This document shows positions 52,974 to 63,621 of a DNA stretch of 64,000 nt, in pieces; the stretch's first letter is position 1, and the number at the start of each line of letters is the position of its first letter. The translations under genes and the position numbers were made by a program. The notes beneath the pieces were generated by a model. That model was not told the origin of the DNA and made no database searches. It worked only from the letters and a program-made list of their open reading frames with translations. The stretch covers positions 27,676-91,675 of the forward strand of contig JAHJIY010000046.1 in assembly GCA_018823175.1 (NCBI GenBank). The letters run 5' to 3'. The DNA is from Pseudomonadota bacterium. GTDB lineage: Bacteria; Desulfobacterota; Desulfobulbia; Desulfobulbales; JAHJIY01.

Positions 52974-54323
52974 ATGGCGAAACCAAACAAACTTGACTGC
53001 TTCAAGGCCTACGATATCCGCGGCAAGGTGCCGGAGGAACTCAACGAAAATCTGGCCTATCGTATCGGCCAGGCATACAGCGAAATATTCAGCCCGCGGA
53101 AAATTGCGATCGGCCATGATATAAGATTATCCAGCCCATCTCTGGCCAAGGCCCTGGCCGAGGGCTTTATGGCCAGTGGGGTTAATGTTATTGATCTTGG
53201 CCTGTGTGGTACCGAAGAAATTTATTTTGCCGCCTTTAACCTTGAGGTGGACGGCGGCATCATCGTCACCGCCAGTCACAATCCGGCCAACTATAATGGC
53301 ATGAAGTTTGTTCGAAAAGGCGCGATCCCGATCAGCGGGGATAGCGGCCTGCGGGAGATAGAAAGGTTAGCGTCTGGCCATAATTTTACCCAAAGCGCAA
53401 CGCCAGGCCGCAAGCAAAGCATCAACAACCGTGCGGCATACATTGATCATCTTTTACAATATATTGACCGCGAGAAACTAAAACCCTTAAAAATCGTGGT
53501 AAATGCCGGCAACGGCGGCGCCGGGCAGATTATTGATCTACTGGAAGAAAGTCTACCCTTTACCTTGATCAAAATCCTGCATGAACCGGACGGTTCCTTT
53601 CCTAACGGCGTACCCAACCCGCTTTTGCCGGAAAATCGCGCCCTCACTTCGCACGCCGTACTGGAAAATCAAGCGGATCTCGGCATTGCCTGGGATGGTG
53701 ACTTTGACCGCTGTTTTCTTTTTGATGAAAAAGGGAGATTTATCGAAGGATATTACATGGTTGGACTGCTGGCCCGGGCCATTTTGAAAAAATCGCCTGG
53801 TTTGAAAATCATTCATGATCCACGCCTGATCTGGAACACCCGGGAAATCGTAACCAGGGCAGGCGGCACCCCGATCATGACCAAGACCGGCCACGCCTTT
53901 ATTAAGGAACGCATGCGATCCGAAGACGCGGTCTATGGCGGCGAAATGAGCGCGCACCATTATTTCAAAGAGTTTGCCTATTGTGATTCCGGCATGATTC
54001 CCTGGTTGCTGGTTACTGGAATTTTAAGTGATTCAGACTTACCCCTGTCTGCCATGGTCAATGGAATGATTGAACAATTTCCAGTCAGCGGCGAGATCAA
54101 TCGCCGGGTTACCGACCCGGACGCAGTGATCAGCAAAATTGAAGATATATACCAAGACGGTCAGCGGGATTATACCGATGGCTTCAGTTTCGCAACCAAC
54201 GATTACCGGTTTAATATCCGGAAATCAAACACCGAACCGGTCCTTAGACTCAATGTCGAAACCAGGGGCAACTGCCAACTCCTGGCAGAAAAAACCGAAG
54301 AACTATTGGCCCTGCTCCTATAA
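52974..54323 (+). CDS. Phosphomannomutase/phosphoglucomutase (CpsG/ManB type)
   Basis: The enzyme interconverts hexose 6- and 1-phosphates for nucleotide-sugar synthesis. From ATG 52974 it has 449 residues. Motifs: [17 protein letters not shown] at the start, [13 protein letters not shown] with the phosphoserine, [12 protein letters not shown] (metal loop), [13 protein letters not shown] (sugar specificity loop) and [14 protein letters not shown] (phosphate binding). The pattern is closest to CpsG/ManB of enterobacteria. An ATG seven codons upstream is in frame but not needed. Confidence 0.93.
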   Translation: MAKPNKLDCFKAYDIRGKVPEELNENLAYRIGQAYSEIFSPRKIAIGHDIRLSSPSLAKALAEGFMASGVNVIDLGLCGTEEIYFAAFNLEVDGGIIVTASHNPANYNGMKFVRKGAIPISGDSGLREIERLASGHNFTQSATPGRKQSINNRAAYIDHLLQYIDREKLKPLKIVVNAGNGGAGQIIDLLEESLPFTLIKILHEPDGSFPNGVPNPLLPENRALTSHAVLENQADLGIAWDGDFDRCFLFDEKGRFIEGYYMVGLLARAILKKSPGLKIIHDPRLIWNTREIVTRAGGTPIMTKTGHAFIKERMRSEDAVYGGEMSAHHYFKEFAYCDSGMIPWLLVTGILSDSDLPLSAMVNGMIEQFPVSGEINRRVTDPDAVISKIEDIYQDGQRDYTDGFSFATNDYRFNIRKSNTEPVLRLNVETRGNCQLLAEKTEELLALLL

Positions 54324-54356
54324 AATCATGACCGTATTAAATAGCCAACACACAGC

Positions 54357-54728
54357 TCAATTGGCAACCATCTCGCCAACCACGGACACCAGATCTTTCG
54401 CTTTAAATGGCTTACTAAAACAAAAATCAGCCCCATGCTTTTCGGCCAGCTCCAGATAATCTTCCGAACCATGCGAACAGCCACCGCCGGAAACGGCAAT
54501 TATCTTTAGATTGGGATATTCTTTTTTTAAATCAATGATCGTCCCCAATCCTTCCTTATTGGGCATGATCATATCGGTCACAACCACGTCCGGCAGGTGA
54601 TCAAGACACATTGCCAAACCGACATATCCATCGGACGCCGCAGCTACTTCGTGTCCCTCTTGAGTTAAAACAATGTTCATTAGTTTTCTAAATTGATAAT
54701 CGTCATCAATAACCAGAATGTAGGCCAT
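54357..54728 (-). CDS. Single-domain response regulator (CheY-like)
   Basis: The protein has 123 residues, one receiver domain. Visible are the acidic pocket VIDDDYQF, the phospho-acceptor Asp in VVTDMIMPNKEG, the Ser switch in IIAVSGGG and the Lys in CFSKPFKAKDL. No output domain follows, so it passes its signal by protein contact, as CheY or Spo0F do. No kinase gene is beside it. It is convergent with the phosphomannomutase gene. Confidence 0.92.
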   Translation of the reverse strand: MAYILVIDDDYQFRKLMNIVLTQEGHEVAAASDGYVGLAMCLDHLPDVVVTDMIMPNKEGLGTIIDLKKEYPNLKIIAVSGGGCSHGSEDYLELAEKHGADFCFSKPFKAKDLVSVVGEMVAN

Positions 54729-55006
54729 AACCTTCCCCTTTTTTGATTTACCAACTCATCAATCTATCTCCTTGTTTGTAGAACTTTTTCTCCTTACCTA
54801 AAAAATGATATCGGCTTTCTGGAAAAAATATCAAGAAATAGTTGCAAAAAAATTTCGCCGCCGATTTTAAATAACGCAAGAAATGCGGGGGCACTAATAT
54901 GCAAGGGAAATTTAGCAGGGGAATAATACTTCAAAATAAGACGGATAAAAGCGGAAGATCTTACCAACCAACATCAACTTTTTTTACGAATCGTTAAAAC
55001 TAAAAA

Positions 55007-56218
55007 TCAATAACTCAAAGAAAATTCTTCAAAAACCTTATTAATCGGAATCGCAAAACCTATCCCTTCCGTATCCCTGACAATCATCGTATTGACGCCT
55101 AAAGCCTGACCATTGGCGTTGATCAGCGGCCCACCACTGTTACCGGGATTGATCGGGGCGTCAGTCTGAATATATAATTTCCCGTCATACATCCGCCGAC
55201 CGGAAATTATGCCGGAAGTAACCGTGTGACTGAGCCCCACCGGATTGCCGATAGTATAAACCTTATCCCCTTGCTCAAATAAGTTTTTTGAAGCAGCTGA
55301 AATAAACGGTGAACTTACATCATCAATGACAATCAGGGCCAAATCATAATTTCTGCTTTTTTCCAGAGCTTTCACATTATATTCAGTGCCGTCAATCAAG
55401 GTAATTTTTATATCATAAAGGGTTGATGAACTTTCGATTTCCTTTATTTTATCAACCATCTGATCATATTTTTCCTCTTCACTTCTAATCCTGTTTTTCC
55501 TGAACTCAATCTGTCTTTCTACTTGATTTAGGTCATTACGGTCTCTGATTTTACCAACCTTGCTCTCCAGGTATTTGATGTTTTTATGCTCCTGGCTGAT
55601 GGCATCACGACCGACCGCCAGCTGCTTTTTGATCTCAGCAAGTTGATCAGGAGGGAACTCCACGACATGACGATTGGTCACGATCCGACACTGATCATCA
55701 ATAAAAAACCCCGAACCACTGCCCCATGGCGTTTTTATGGTAACCGTAGCATTCAGGGCCGAGGCAATTTCATTATTAGCGGGGAAAGATTCAGAAAGTT
55801 TACGGGAAAGACCATATCCTAAATCAGACTCCTTTTGAATTATATCTCGATTTACCGGGGTAAAATCCTGGTTAGAGGAATCAGATAAAATCTTTTCGCG
55901 GTCGACAACTTTGGTATCCAATGATAAAGATTCATTTTTTATGGGCGAACTTACCGATGGCTGATAATAAAGTTTGCCAACCAGAGCCAGACACACCGCA
56001 ACCAAAAGCACAATCACCCACAGCAAAACCCGATTTTTCTTCGGGTGGGAATTCTGTGTTTGTGCAGCGCCCAACCCAGCTCCTTTCTCCAGCTCAACCT
56101 CTTCGGTTTTTCCGGGAGACAACTTCTCCTGATACCGGGCGTAACGTGAAAAAATTATCCCGCACCTTTCACACTCCACCGTATTGCTTTGTTCGCTATC
56201 ACATTTTGGACATTTCAT
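55007..56218 (-). CDS. Membrane-anchored trypsin-like serine protease with zinc ribbon and coiled-coil insertion
   Basis: From ATG 56218 the protein has 403 residues (a TTG three codons earlier is also in frame). Residues 1-30 are a zinc ribbon (CPKCDSEQSNTVECERCG). A membrane helix at about 62-80 follows. The protease has the His in IVTNRHVV, the Asp in RNYDLALIVI and the Ser in INPGNSGGPL, as in HtrA/DegP-type enzymes. Between His and Asp there is an extra about 80-residue charged coiled coil (QLAEIKKQLAVGRDAISQEH onward). No PDZ domain is present. Envelope quality control or regulated cleavage is inferred; the insertion is unusual. Confidence 0.85.
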   Translation of the reverse strand: MKCPKCDSEQSNTVECERCGIIFSRYARYQEKLSPGKTEEVELEKGAGLGAAQTQNSHPKKNRVLLWVIVLLVAVCLALVGKLYYQPSVSSPIKNESLSLDTKVVDREKILSDSSNQDFTPVNRDIIQKESDLGYGLSRKLSESFPANNEIASALNATVTIKTPWGSGSGFFIDDQCRIVTNRHVVEFPPDQLAEIKKQLAVGRDAISQEHKNIKYLESKVGKIRDRNDLNQVERQIEFRKNRIRSEEEKYDQMVDKIKEIESSSTLYDIKITLIDGTEYNVKALEKSRNYDLALIVIDDVSSPFISAASKNLFEQGDKVYTIGNPVGLSHTVTSGIISGRRMYDGKLYIQTDAPINPGNSGGPLINANGQALGVNTMIVRDTEGIGFAIPINKVFEEFSLSY

Positions 56219-56558
56219 ATTAAGCAATCATCCGGATGTTATTGAAATAATCCCAGAGAAAACAATGTCCTTGTCTTCCTTTTCACATTTCAAGTTTAAA
56301 ATAAACCCCAACCCATCATCAATGATATGATCAGCTTATTGATATTCCATAGATCTTCTTGACATTTCGTGCTTTTTCGAATAAAAGAAGTTTTCTTGTT
56401 TGAAGAAAAACATTTTCCGCTCACTGCAAAGAGACAAAAATATATTTTTCTATTCACTGTGTCTTTGTGCCTTTGTGGTTTATTGTAAACCTAACTAAAT
56501 ACTTATTATTCACTTGAGCAACAAATTTAATAAAAGGGACAAGTCCGTTAAAAAATAG
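56219..56558. other. Intergenic region between divergent protease and helicase genes
   Basis: About 340 bases without a visible gene. The segment TGTGTCTTTGTGCCTTTGTGG near 56458-56478 is a type of low-complexity repeat; a related one, CTTTGTGCCTTGGTCTTTTG, lies near 46702. Confidence 0.5.
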
Positions 56559-58073
56559 ATGATAAAAAAATTCTTCAAAACTATCCGCAGCAAACTTAGC
56601 AGCTTTTCAAAAAATGCTATCGTTTCAGCTAAAAGCAGTCTGGAACCAAGTACAATTACCGAGTCCCAAACAGTCAGCCGAGAGGCTGGCCCAAAAAAAC
56701 ATCGCCCCCAAAGACCGCGCAAAAAAAAGCCGGAAGACAAGAAAGAACCTAAGCAAGAGGCCAGCCAGCAACACCAAAACTGGGATATTTCAAAGTTTCA
56801 AGTTACACCGGAAGAAGGAAAAGTCCGGTTTCACGATTTTGAACTACCGGCAGAAATAATGCACGGCATTGCTGATTTGAATTTTGAGTTTTGTACCCCA
56901 ATCCAGATCGCGACCCTGAAACAAACCCTATCCAAGCGAGATGCCATTGGTCGGGCCCAAACCGGCACCGGCAAAACTGCGGCCTTTCTGATCACTATCT
57001 TCACCAACTTTTTAAGCAGTCCCAACCCACATAAAAACAAGAAAGGTACCCCCAGAGCTCTTATTATCGCACCAACCAGAGAACTGGTCATCCAGATCGG
57101 TAAAGATGCTCAGGATCTGGCTAAATACTGCCCGTTTAATATTATTACTATATACGGCGGCACCGCCTACCAGCGTCAGCAGCAGTCATGTGATCGTCCT
57201 CTGGATATGATCGTCGCCACTCCCGGTCGTCTTCTGGATTTCCAGCGCCAGGGAATTATCGATCTGAGCCAGATTGAAACCATGGTTATTGATGAAGCAG
57301 ACCGCATGTTGGATATGGGTTTTATCCCTGATGTCAGAAAAATAATTCAATCCACCCCGAACAAGGATAAAAGACAGACCCTGTTTTATAGCGCCACCAT
57401 GACACCGGAAGTGAACCATCTGGCCGCCCAATGGACAAAAAATCCGGTCAATGTCGAAATAGAACCTGAACAAGTAGCGGTTGAAACAGTAAATCAGGTA
57501 GTATACCTGACTACCAGTCAGGAAAAATACACCGTGCTCTATAATCTGATTATCAACCACAACCTGGAACGGGTAATGATCTTTGCCAATCGCCGCGATG
57601 AGACCAGAAAGTTAACCGAAAGATTAAAGAGAAACGCCATTAATTGTGAGATGATTTCCGGCGATGTGGCCCAAAACAAAAGAACCAGTACTCTGGATGA
57701 TTTTCGGTCAGGAAAGATCCGGGTCCTGGTCGCCACGGATGTTGCCGGACGAGGTATTCATATTGACGGAGTAAGTCATGTAATTAACTATACCCTTCCT
57801 TATGAACCGGAAGATTATGTCCACCGCATCGGGCGAACCGGACGAGCCGGAGCATCTGGCATTTCGATCAGTTTCGCCAGCGAAGATGACGCCTTTTATC
57901 TGCCGGAAATCGAGAAGTATATCGGCCAGAAACTTCCCTGTGTGACTCCGGCCGCTGATCTGTTAAAAACACCGCCTCGTGGTACCATGAGTCTATCCCC
58001 ACAAATTCCTTTTGTGAAAAAAGGAAGTCCCAGATCAGGTGGCGGACGCAAATTCAGTAAACCCAGAAAATAA
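56559..58073 (+). CDS. DEAD-box RNA helicase (RhlB/RhlE-type)
   Basis: The protein has 504 residues. Residues 1-85 are a basic, low-complexity leader. The helicase core has F-Q motif [20 protein letters not shown] (I), APTRELVIQ (Ia), ATPGRLLDF (Ib), [13 protein letters not shown] (DEAD box), YSATMT (SAT), and the second domain with [36 protein letters not shown] and [10 protein letters not shown]. The C-terminal tail is Gly/Lys-rich. Such helicases unwind RNA in ribosome assembly or decay. ComF gene starts 8 bases after it. Confidence 0.95.
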   Translation: MIKKFFKTIRSKLSSFSKNAIVSAKSSLEPSTITESQTVSREAGPKKHRPQRPRKKKPEDKKEPKQEASQQHQNWDISKFQVTPEEGKVRFHDFELPAEIMHGIADLNFEFCTPIQIATLKQTLSKRDAIGRAQTGTGKTAAFLITIFTNFLSSPNPHKNKKGTPRALIIAPTRELVIQIGKDAQDLAKYCPFNIITIYGGTAYQRQQQSCDRPLDMIVATPGRLLDFQRQGIIDLSQIETMVIDEADRMLDMGFIPDVRKIIQSTPNKDKRQTLFYSATMTPEVNHLAAQWTKNPVNVEIEPEQVAVETVNQVVYLTTSQEKYTVLYNLIINHNLERVMIFANRRDETRKLTERLKRNAINCEMISGDVAQNKRTSTLDDFRSGKIRVLVATDVAGRGIHIDGVSHVINYTLPYEPEDYVHRIGRTGRAGASGISISFASEDDAFYLPEIEKYIGQKLPCVTPAADLLKTPPRGTMSLSPQIPFVKKGSPRSGGGRKFSKPRK

Positions 58074-58080
58074 TCTATTG

Positions 58081-58818
58081 ATGAAAAGTGGTATCACGGG
58101 ATTTTTTCACGCCTTAAAGGAACTCTGCTTCCCTTCATCCTGTTTGATCTGCAATTGTTCATTGGAATATCAAACCAATGAATTTCTATTCTGTAAAAAT
58201 TGCGCTGAGCAGATAAAATTGACCAGTGAGCCACTATGTAATTGTTGTGGCAAACCATTTTTGCACGCAGCCGGCGACAATCATTATTGTTCAAACTGTC
58301 TTGCCGGATCCCAGCACTTTTCTAAAGCCCGGGCCATTTTTTTATTCTGTGACCCAATAAAAACCATAATTCATCAGCTAAAATACAATGGCAAAACTAC
58401 CGGACTTAAAACATTTCACCATATTAAAAAAAGTTTACCCCATCTGAATGACATGTTGGTACCAGATCTGATTATTCCGGTTCCACTTCACAAAAAAAGA
58501 CTGCAAGAACGAGGATTCAACCAAGCCCTTATCCTGGCGCGATATCTATTCCCACAACAAAGAAAAATAATCCAACAAAATTTATTAGAACGCCATCAAT
58601 GGACCCCTCCCCAAACCTCCCTCAATGGACAAGCGCGTCGGAATAATCTGAAAAACTCTTTCCGGGTAATAAACAATAACCAGATACCGGGTAAAAAAAT
58701 ATTACTGATAGACGATGTTTTCACCACCGGAACCACGGTTAATGAGTGCGCTAAGGTCCTAAAACAGACAGGAGCTTTGGAGGTGCAGGTATTGACCCTG
58801 GCCAGGGTCGAAGAATGA
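58081..58818 (+). CDS. comF: ComF-family phosphoribosyltransferase-like protein
   Basis: From ATG 58081 the protein has 245 residues. The N-terminal zinc finger has CLIC, FCKNC, CNCC and CSNC pairs. The phosphoribosyltransferase part carries DLIIPVPLHKKRLQERGFNQA and the PRPP loop ILLIDDVFTTGTTVNEC. ComF proteins are needed for DNA uptake in competent bacteria; in non-competent species the role is unclear. The frame extends upstream into the helicase gene but the helicase stop at 58073 and this ATG fit a coupled pair. Confidence 0.9.
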   Translation: MKSGITGFFHALKELCFPSSCLICNCSLEYQTNEFLFCKNCAEQIKLTSEPLCNCCGKPFLHAAGDNHYCSNCLAGSQHFSKARAIFLFCDPIKTIIHQLKYNGKTTGLKTFHHIKKSLPHLNDMLVPDLIIPVPLHKKRLQERGFNQALILARYLFPQQRKIIQQNLLERHQWTPPQTSLNGQARRNNLKNSFRVINNNQIPGKKILLIDDVFTTGTTVNECAKVLKQTGALEVQVLTLARVEE

Positions 58819-58841
58819 TTTGAAACAAAAAGAAAATACAA

Positions 58842-60170
58842 TCAGCCGATTATCACTTGATTGTTAATAATCAGCTGTCGAACATAATCAAAAAAGAAAT
58901 ATCTTCCGATTAAAAATAAAAGTATCGAAACAATAGCTGCCGCCGGCACCGTTACAAACCACGACCCGAATATTTTTTTGGTGACAGCCCTGTTGACACC
59001 ACTTAAGCCCCGGGCAAAACCAATACCGAGGATTGCCCCCACCAGGGTATGAGTGGTCGATACCGGAAGTTTCATCATGGTACAAACCAGAACTGTAGCC
59101 GTGGCCGCAATGTCAGCTGCAACTCCACGAGAGGGGGTTATTTCGGTGATTTTTGTGCCTACGGTTTTCATTACTTTATGGCCGTATGTGCCCAAACCAA
59201 AAACAATCCCACCGCCCCCCAGACATAAAATCCACAGCGGCACCCCTACCTTCATCTCGATGGTACCATTCTGAATAATATGGACCACCGCGGCCAGTGG
59301 TCCTATCGCGTTGGCCACATCATTGGCCCCATGCGCAAATGCAACCGTGCATGAGGTTATAATTACAATCGGGGTAAAAGTCTCTTCCACCAGTTCCAAT
59401 TGTTTTGCTAACAGCAGATCATCTTTACCATCTAATTTGCGCCTAACCCACAACATAGAAATAATGGCGAAAAAAACACTGATCATCAGCGCGATCAGGA
59501 TGGCCACATCACCGGTCATCCAATCCACCCCTTTAATTACATGCTTTAAACCCTTATAAATAGTTGAAAGAGTAACAATACCCGAGACCACAAAAACGAT
59601 AAAAGGGACATAAAACTTTGCGGCCAAAACCGGTCGATCTCGTCCCAGTATTGCCTTACTGATAAAAATAAAAAATATATACCCCATGATTCCTCCGGCC
59701 AACGGAGAAATAAACCAGCTGGAAACAATTTGGGCCATTTTCCCCCAATTCACCGAACTCCAACCCGCCGCCACAATACCAAATCCGGCCACCGCACCTA
59801 CTATTGAATGGGTAGTGGAAACCGGCATCCCGGTTGCTGAAGAAAAATGAAGCCAGAAAGCAGCGGAAAGCAAGGCCGCCACCATACCGATCACCATAAT
59901 AGCGGCGGCATCACCGGGCATCATCCCTGGAATTGAGGCAATGGCTGAGGGATCAACAATTCCTTTACGTACGGTATCGGTAACATGTGATCCAACCAAT
60001 ACAGCCCCGGCAAACTCGCAAATTCCGGCCAGAATTACCGCCTGTTTGATGGTAACGGCTTTGGAACCCACCGCATCAGCCATGGAATTAGCCACGTCGT
60101 TTGCCCCAATATTCCAAGCCATATAAAGGCCGAATAAAGAGACAATGACGATAAATATCGTTGTTTCCAT
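58842..60170 (-). CDS. Inorganic phosphate transporter, PiT family
   Basis: The protein has 442 residues and about ten membrane segments in two halves. Each half has the PiT signature: NIGANDVANSMADAVGSKAVT at the start and HGANDVANAIGPLAAVV in the second half, with ATGMPVSTTHSIVGAV and KLPVSTTHTLVGAI. It moves phosphate with metal or protons or sodium. The DUF47 gene 40 bases upstream belongs to the same message; the pair is a common pit arrangement. Confidence 0.95.
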   Translation of the reverse strand: METTIFIVIVSLFGLYMAWNIGANDVANSMADAVGSKAVTIKQAVILAGICEFAGAVLVGSHVTDTVRKGIVDPSAIASIPGMMPGDAAAIMVIGMVAALLSAAFWLHFSSATGMPVSTTHSIVGAVAGFGIVAAGWSSVNWGKMAQIVSSWFISPLAGGIMGYIFFIFISKAILGRDRPVLAAKFYVPFIVFVVSGIVTLSTIYKGLKHVIKGVDWMTGDVAILIALMISVFFAIISMLWVRRKLDGKDDLLLAKQLELVEETFTPIVIITSCTVAFAHGANDVANAIGPLAAVVHIIQNGTIEMKVGVPLWILCLGGGGIVFGLGTYGHKVMKTVGTKITEITPSRGVAADIAATATVLVCTMMKLPVSTTHTLVGAILGIGFARGLSGVNRAVTKKIFGSWFVTVPAAAIVSILLFLIGRYFFFDYVRQLIINNQVIIG

Positions 60171-60210
60171 AATATTATCGTTTTTTTCGAAACAAAAACT
60201 GAGAGATTAG

Positions 60211-60882
60211 CTATTTGATAATCATGGTCCGGAGCATGTCCCCGGCGTTCTCCGCCTCATTGGCAATGGACCCAAGAGCAAGAAGGATCTTTTCATAAAA
60301 GATAATAGTGATCGGGTCTAATTCTTTTTCCAGACGATAGATGTCCTTGCTAAGACTCCTGGCCATCCGGTCGGCTTTCCATTCCTCCTCCCCGAGCCCG
60401 GCAATTATCTCAAGAACCTTTCTGGCTTCGGCACCCCCAAAAGATACTTCTGCTAAATTTTGCAACTCAACTGCTGCGGTAAGCAAGGTAGCGGTTACTT
60501 GAAAAATCTGATCAACAAACTTGAAATATTTATCAACCAGACTAGGATGAACTACAGTATTGCGAATAGTAAGAATAACAGCTAAGTCTTGGACATAATC
60601 TGCTATTTTATCCTGGCAATGCAAAAAATTATCAAGTTCCACCCTTTCCACTGGTAAAAAATATCGTCGCGGTAATTGACTTCTTATTTCATGCTTAAAC
60701 TTATCGGCTTCATATTCCAGTTTTGAAACCTTATCCTGTAATTCATGAAGTTCCTGATAATTCTCTTGGACCAAAGCCTCCATAAGAGGCCTGACCATCT
60801 CCACACATTCATGGACCTTTTTAGTATGTTCAACCAGGGGACCAAACGGTGACTTGCCAAACAATTCGCTTATAATATTCAT
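60211..60882 (-). CDS. DUF47-family PhoU-like regulator of phosphate transport
   Basis: The protein has 223 residues, all helical, without signal peptide. The start GKSPFGPLVEHTKKVHECVEMV and the segments LEYEADKFKHEIRSQLPRRYFLPVERVELDNFL are typical of the DUF47/TIGR00153 family, which resembles PhoU and is coded beside PiT transporters. It probably binds metal and limits phosphate import. It is the first gene of the leftward pair. Confidence 0.92.
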   Translation of the reverse strand: MNIISELFGKSPFGPLVEHTKKVHECVEMVRPLMEALVQENYQELHELQDKVSKLEYEADKFKHEIRSQLPRRYFLPVERVELDNFLHCQDKIADYVQDLAVILTIRNTVVHPSLVDKYFKFVDQIFQVTATLLTAAVELQNLAEVSFGGAEARKVLEIIAGLGEEEWKADRMARSLSKDIYRLEKELDPITIIFYEKILLALGSIANEAENAGDMLRTMIIK

Positions 60883-61334
60883 TTTTCCTGCCTCATATAT
60901 TCAAACAAAGATATGGCACCGTATTAAATACCGGCGGAAACTACTTTACCAATACCCCAAAGTCAATAATATTTCAAACCGCTATTCTACAAGGAAAAAG
61001 CTTTTTTTTATTTATTATTTTACAGATCCCCTTGAACCCGTGGTCAATAAGTATTAATTTATTATTTTAATATAACCTTTTAATTTTACGGTAAAAAATG
61101 GAAAATATAATTCCCTTACTTTTAGCGACTCTAATCGCCATTGTCACTTTTTTTAAATTTTTAAAAAAACAGGATGATGGCTGCCCAGCCTGACTGATGA
61201 TTTATGCATCATTAGGTATGGGTCTCATATCTTTTTATATAATTAGAATACTTTTTGTTAAGTAATTTGGTTTTACTTAACAACAAATGTAGACTTTTAC
61301 CCTGCACTCCTTTGTAGTTAAATCGGACCTTTAA
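60883..61334. other. AT-rich intergenic region between divergent DUF47 and mtnA genes
   Basis: Apart from a possible 31-codon membrane peptide (61098-61193) no gene is visible. It should hold the promoters of the leftward phosphate genes and of mtnA. Confidence 0.5.
61098..61193 (+). CDS. Possible 31-residue single-span membrane peptide
   Basis: The frame encodes ENIIPLLLATLIAIVTFF followed by KFLKKQDDGCPA: one hydrophobic helix, then basic and acidic residues and a cysteine. This layout resembles tiny membrane peptides such as FeoB-associated Cys-rich proteins. There is no clear ribosome site (only GGTAAAAA before ATG), so it may be chance. Confidence 0.3.
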   Translation: MENIIPLLLATLIAIVTFFKFLKKQDDGCPA

Positions 61335-62444
61335 ATGAAAATTAACAATATTCCTTTTCGGACAATCTGGCCGGATGAACTTGACCGAAAAACAATCAAA
61401 ATCATTGATCAACGTCACCTACCCCACAAACTGGTTATTGAAAAACTGTTAACACCAGAGGACTTTGTTTTAGCCATCCAACAGATGCATGTTCGCGGAG
61501 CCGGTTTGATTGGGGCTACCGCCGGTTTCGGCATGTACTCCGCAGCCTTAGTTGCCCCGGAAAATGATTTTGAAAAGTGGATAACCAAAGCAGCAAAAAA
61601 TCTTATTGCCACCCGACCAACCGCCTCCAACCTATCCTGGGCCGTCAACCGGCAATTGACTGCGATGCAAGATGAATCCACTAAAGATAATAAAATAAAT
61701 AAATCATATACAACTGCATGTGCGATAGCCGATGAAGACGCTGATTTCTGTCAACGAATAGGTGAACACGGTTTGGCCATTATTAAAGAAATCAGCCAAC
61801 AAAAAAAAGGTGCTCCGGTAAATATCCTGACTCACTGTAATGCTGGTTGGCTTGCTTTTGTTGATTACGGTTCTGCCACAGCCCCGATCTATGCCGCTCA
61901 CCGGGAAGGTATAGATATTCACGTCTGGGTAGATGAAACAAGACCATGGTTACAAGGTGCTAAACTTACAGCCTTTGAATTACAGGAAGAAGGTGTACCA
62001 AACACCCTTATTCCTGATAACACCGGCGGTCATCTCATGCAACACGGTATGGTTGATCTGGTTATAGTCGGTACTGACCGCACAACCTATACAGGTGATG
62101 TGGCCAACAAAATAGGTACCTATTTGAAAGCCCTTGCCGCCAAAGATTGCGGAGTCCCTTTTTATGTTGCCCTGCCCTCATCCACGTTTGATTGGCAAAT
62201 ACGAAACGGGATTAAGGATATCCCAATTGAACAAAGATCTGGCGATGAAGTTAAATATGTTTCAGGAATAACCAAAACCGGTAAAACTGAAACCGTACTT
62301 ATTTCCAGCCCTGATATCAAAACAGCCAATTACGGCTTTGACGTTACCCCATCTCGTCTGATTACCGGTCTGATCACTGAAAGAGGAATTGTGGCTGCCC
62401 GGAAAAAAGATATTTTGACAATGTTTCCTGAACAACACAAATAA
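61335..62444 (+). CDS. mtnA: S-methyl-5-thioribose-1-phosphate isomerase
   Basis: MtnA converts methylthioribose 1-phosphate to methylthioribulose 1-phosphate in methionine salvage. The 369-residue product has the family motifs: MHVRGAGLIGATAGFGMY, RPTASNLSWAVNR, ILTHCNAGWLAFVDYGSATAPIY (the catalytic Cys) and VGTDRTTYTGDVANKIGTY (the catalytic Asp), ending near FDVTPSRLITGLITERGI. It could act on related sugar 1-phosphates in other pathways. It has no salvage neighbours here. It starts the AT-rich end of the window. Confidence 0.92.
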   Translation: MKINNIPFRTIWPDELDRKTIKIIDQRHLPHKLVIEKLLTPEDFVLAIQQMHVRGAGLIGATAGFGMYSAALVAPENDFEKWITKAAKNLIATRPTASNLSWAVNRQLTAMQDESTKDNKINKSYTTACAIADEDADFCQRIGEHGLAIIKEISQQKKGAPVNILTHCNAGWLAFVDYGSATAPIYAAHREGIDIHVWVDETRPWLQGAKLTAFELQEEGVPNTLIPDNTGGHLMQHGMVDLVIVGTDRTTYTGDVANKIGTYLKALAAKDCGVPFYVALPSSTFDWQIRNGIKDIPIEQRSGDEVKYVSGITKTGKTETVLISSPDIKTANYGFDVTPSRLITGLITERGIVAARKKDILTMFPEQHK

Positions 62445-62499
62445 AAAACCTACTTTTAATATTATAAATATACCGTCGATAATTATTTGTTTTTATTAA

Positions 62500-63621
62500 T
62501 TAAACAAACCCTAAACTTTCCATGATTGTATTGTGAAAATAAGGTCTGAATTCTTTTATTTTTTCATTATTTCGATTCGGATGAATTCGATTGGTAAGTA
62601 AAATCATAACCAGATCACGGGTAGGATCTATCCAGAAAGAAGTTCCAGTAAAACCCAGATGACCGACACTTAATGGTGAAAGATAATCTCCCCCACTTGA
62701 TTTTTTTAATGATGGTGTATCAAATCCCAGGGCCCAGGTGTTTTCTTCTATTTCTTTTTGTCTGTTTAAAAACTTTTTGAGATCTGATGATTTATAGTTT
62801 GAATGCTTCTTTCTTCCCTTCCACTGGTCAAGAATATTAAGGGTTAAACTCAACACCCCTTCAATATTACCGAATAATCCAGCATGCCCTGATACACCCC
62901 CCATTGCATAGGCGTTTTCATCACTTACCTCACCAACCAACACCTTTTTACGCCACATACATTTTTCTGTGGCAACGAATTTTTTATCTCCTTTAATAAC
63001 GAATGGTAAACGATTAAAAAACAGTTTGTCTTCTAATTTGAGCGGCATGAAAATATTATTTTTTACGAATTCATCAAATTTAACTCCTGATTTTTTCTCA
63101 ATAATCATACCGAGCAACATAAAACCAAGATCGCTATATTCAGCTTTTTTGCCTGTTACATTATTTAACGGTTCATCAATTATTTTGTTTAATAATTTAA
63201 TATTAAAATCATCATAATTTTCATGAGCAATATAATTAAAATATTCACGATAGGCCGGTAAACCAGATGAATGACTTAAGAGGTTTCTGAGTTTAATTTC
63301 CTTTTTTTTACCCTCAATTTTTCTTTCCAATAAATCTGGCAATTTTTCATCCAAATCTAATTTTTTTATTTTTATTAAACATAAAACAGCAAGAGTCGTG
63401 GCTAATGGTTTTGTTAAAGAAGCTAAATCAAAATAATAATCTTTCCCTATTTCTTCCTGTTGTGGATATATAGACGAATTTCCACACATTGATTCTATTT
63501 TTATACTTTTTTCTCCATTCCCGATACCAACTGCGGCAACAGCCCCGGCAAAAACTTTATTTTTTATGCCCTTTTCTAGAACTTTATAAATATCATTTTT
63601 TATATGTTTAATATCATTCAT
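62500..63621 (-). CDS. Beta-lactamase-like serine hydrolase (class C/DD-peptidase fold)
   Basis: The protein has 373 residues without a signal peptide. The SxxK motif is in FDLASLTKPLATTL, the YxN-like position in YSDLGFMLLGMIIE, and HLGFTGTSFWIDP may supply the third motif (GxxFxG-like) with VMILLTNRIHPNRNN after it. Such proteins hydrolyse esters or peptides, or act in cell-wall turnover. The gene is richer in AT than most of the window, like its flanks. Substrate unknown. Confidence 0.85.
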   Translation of the reverse strand: MNDIKHIKNDIYKVLEKGIKNKVFAGAVAAVGIGNGEKSIKIESMCGNSSIYPQQEEIGKDYYFDLASLTKPLATTLAVLCLIKIKKLDLDEKLPDLLERKIEGKKKEIKLRNLLSHSSGLPAYREYFNYIAHENYDDFNIKLLNKIIDEPLNNVTGKKAEYSDLGFMLLGMIIEKKSGVKFDEFVKNNIFMPLKLEDKLFFNRLPFVIKGDKKFVATEKCMWRKKVLVGEVSDENAYAMGGVSGHAGLFGNIEGVLSLTLNILDQWKGRKKHSNYKSSDLKKFLNRQKEIEENTWALGFDTPSLKKSSGGDYLSPLSVGHLGFTGTSFWIDPTRDLVMILLTNRIHPNRNNEKIKEFRPYFHNTIMESLGFV

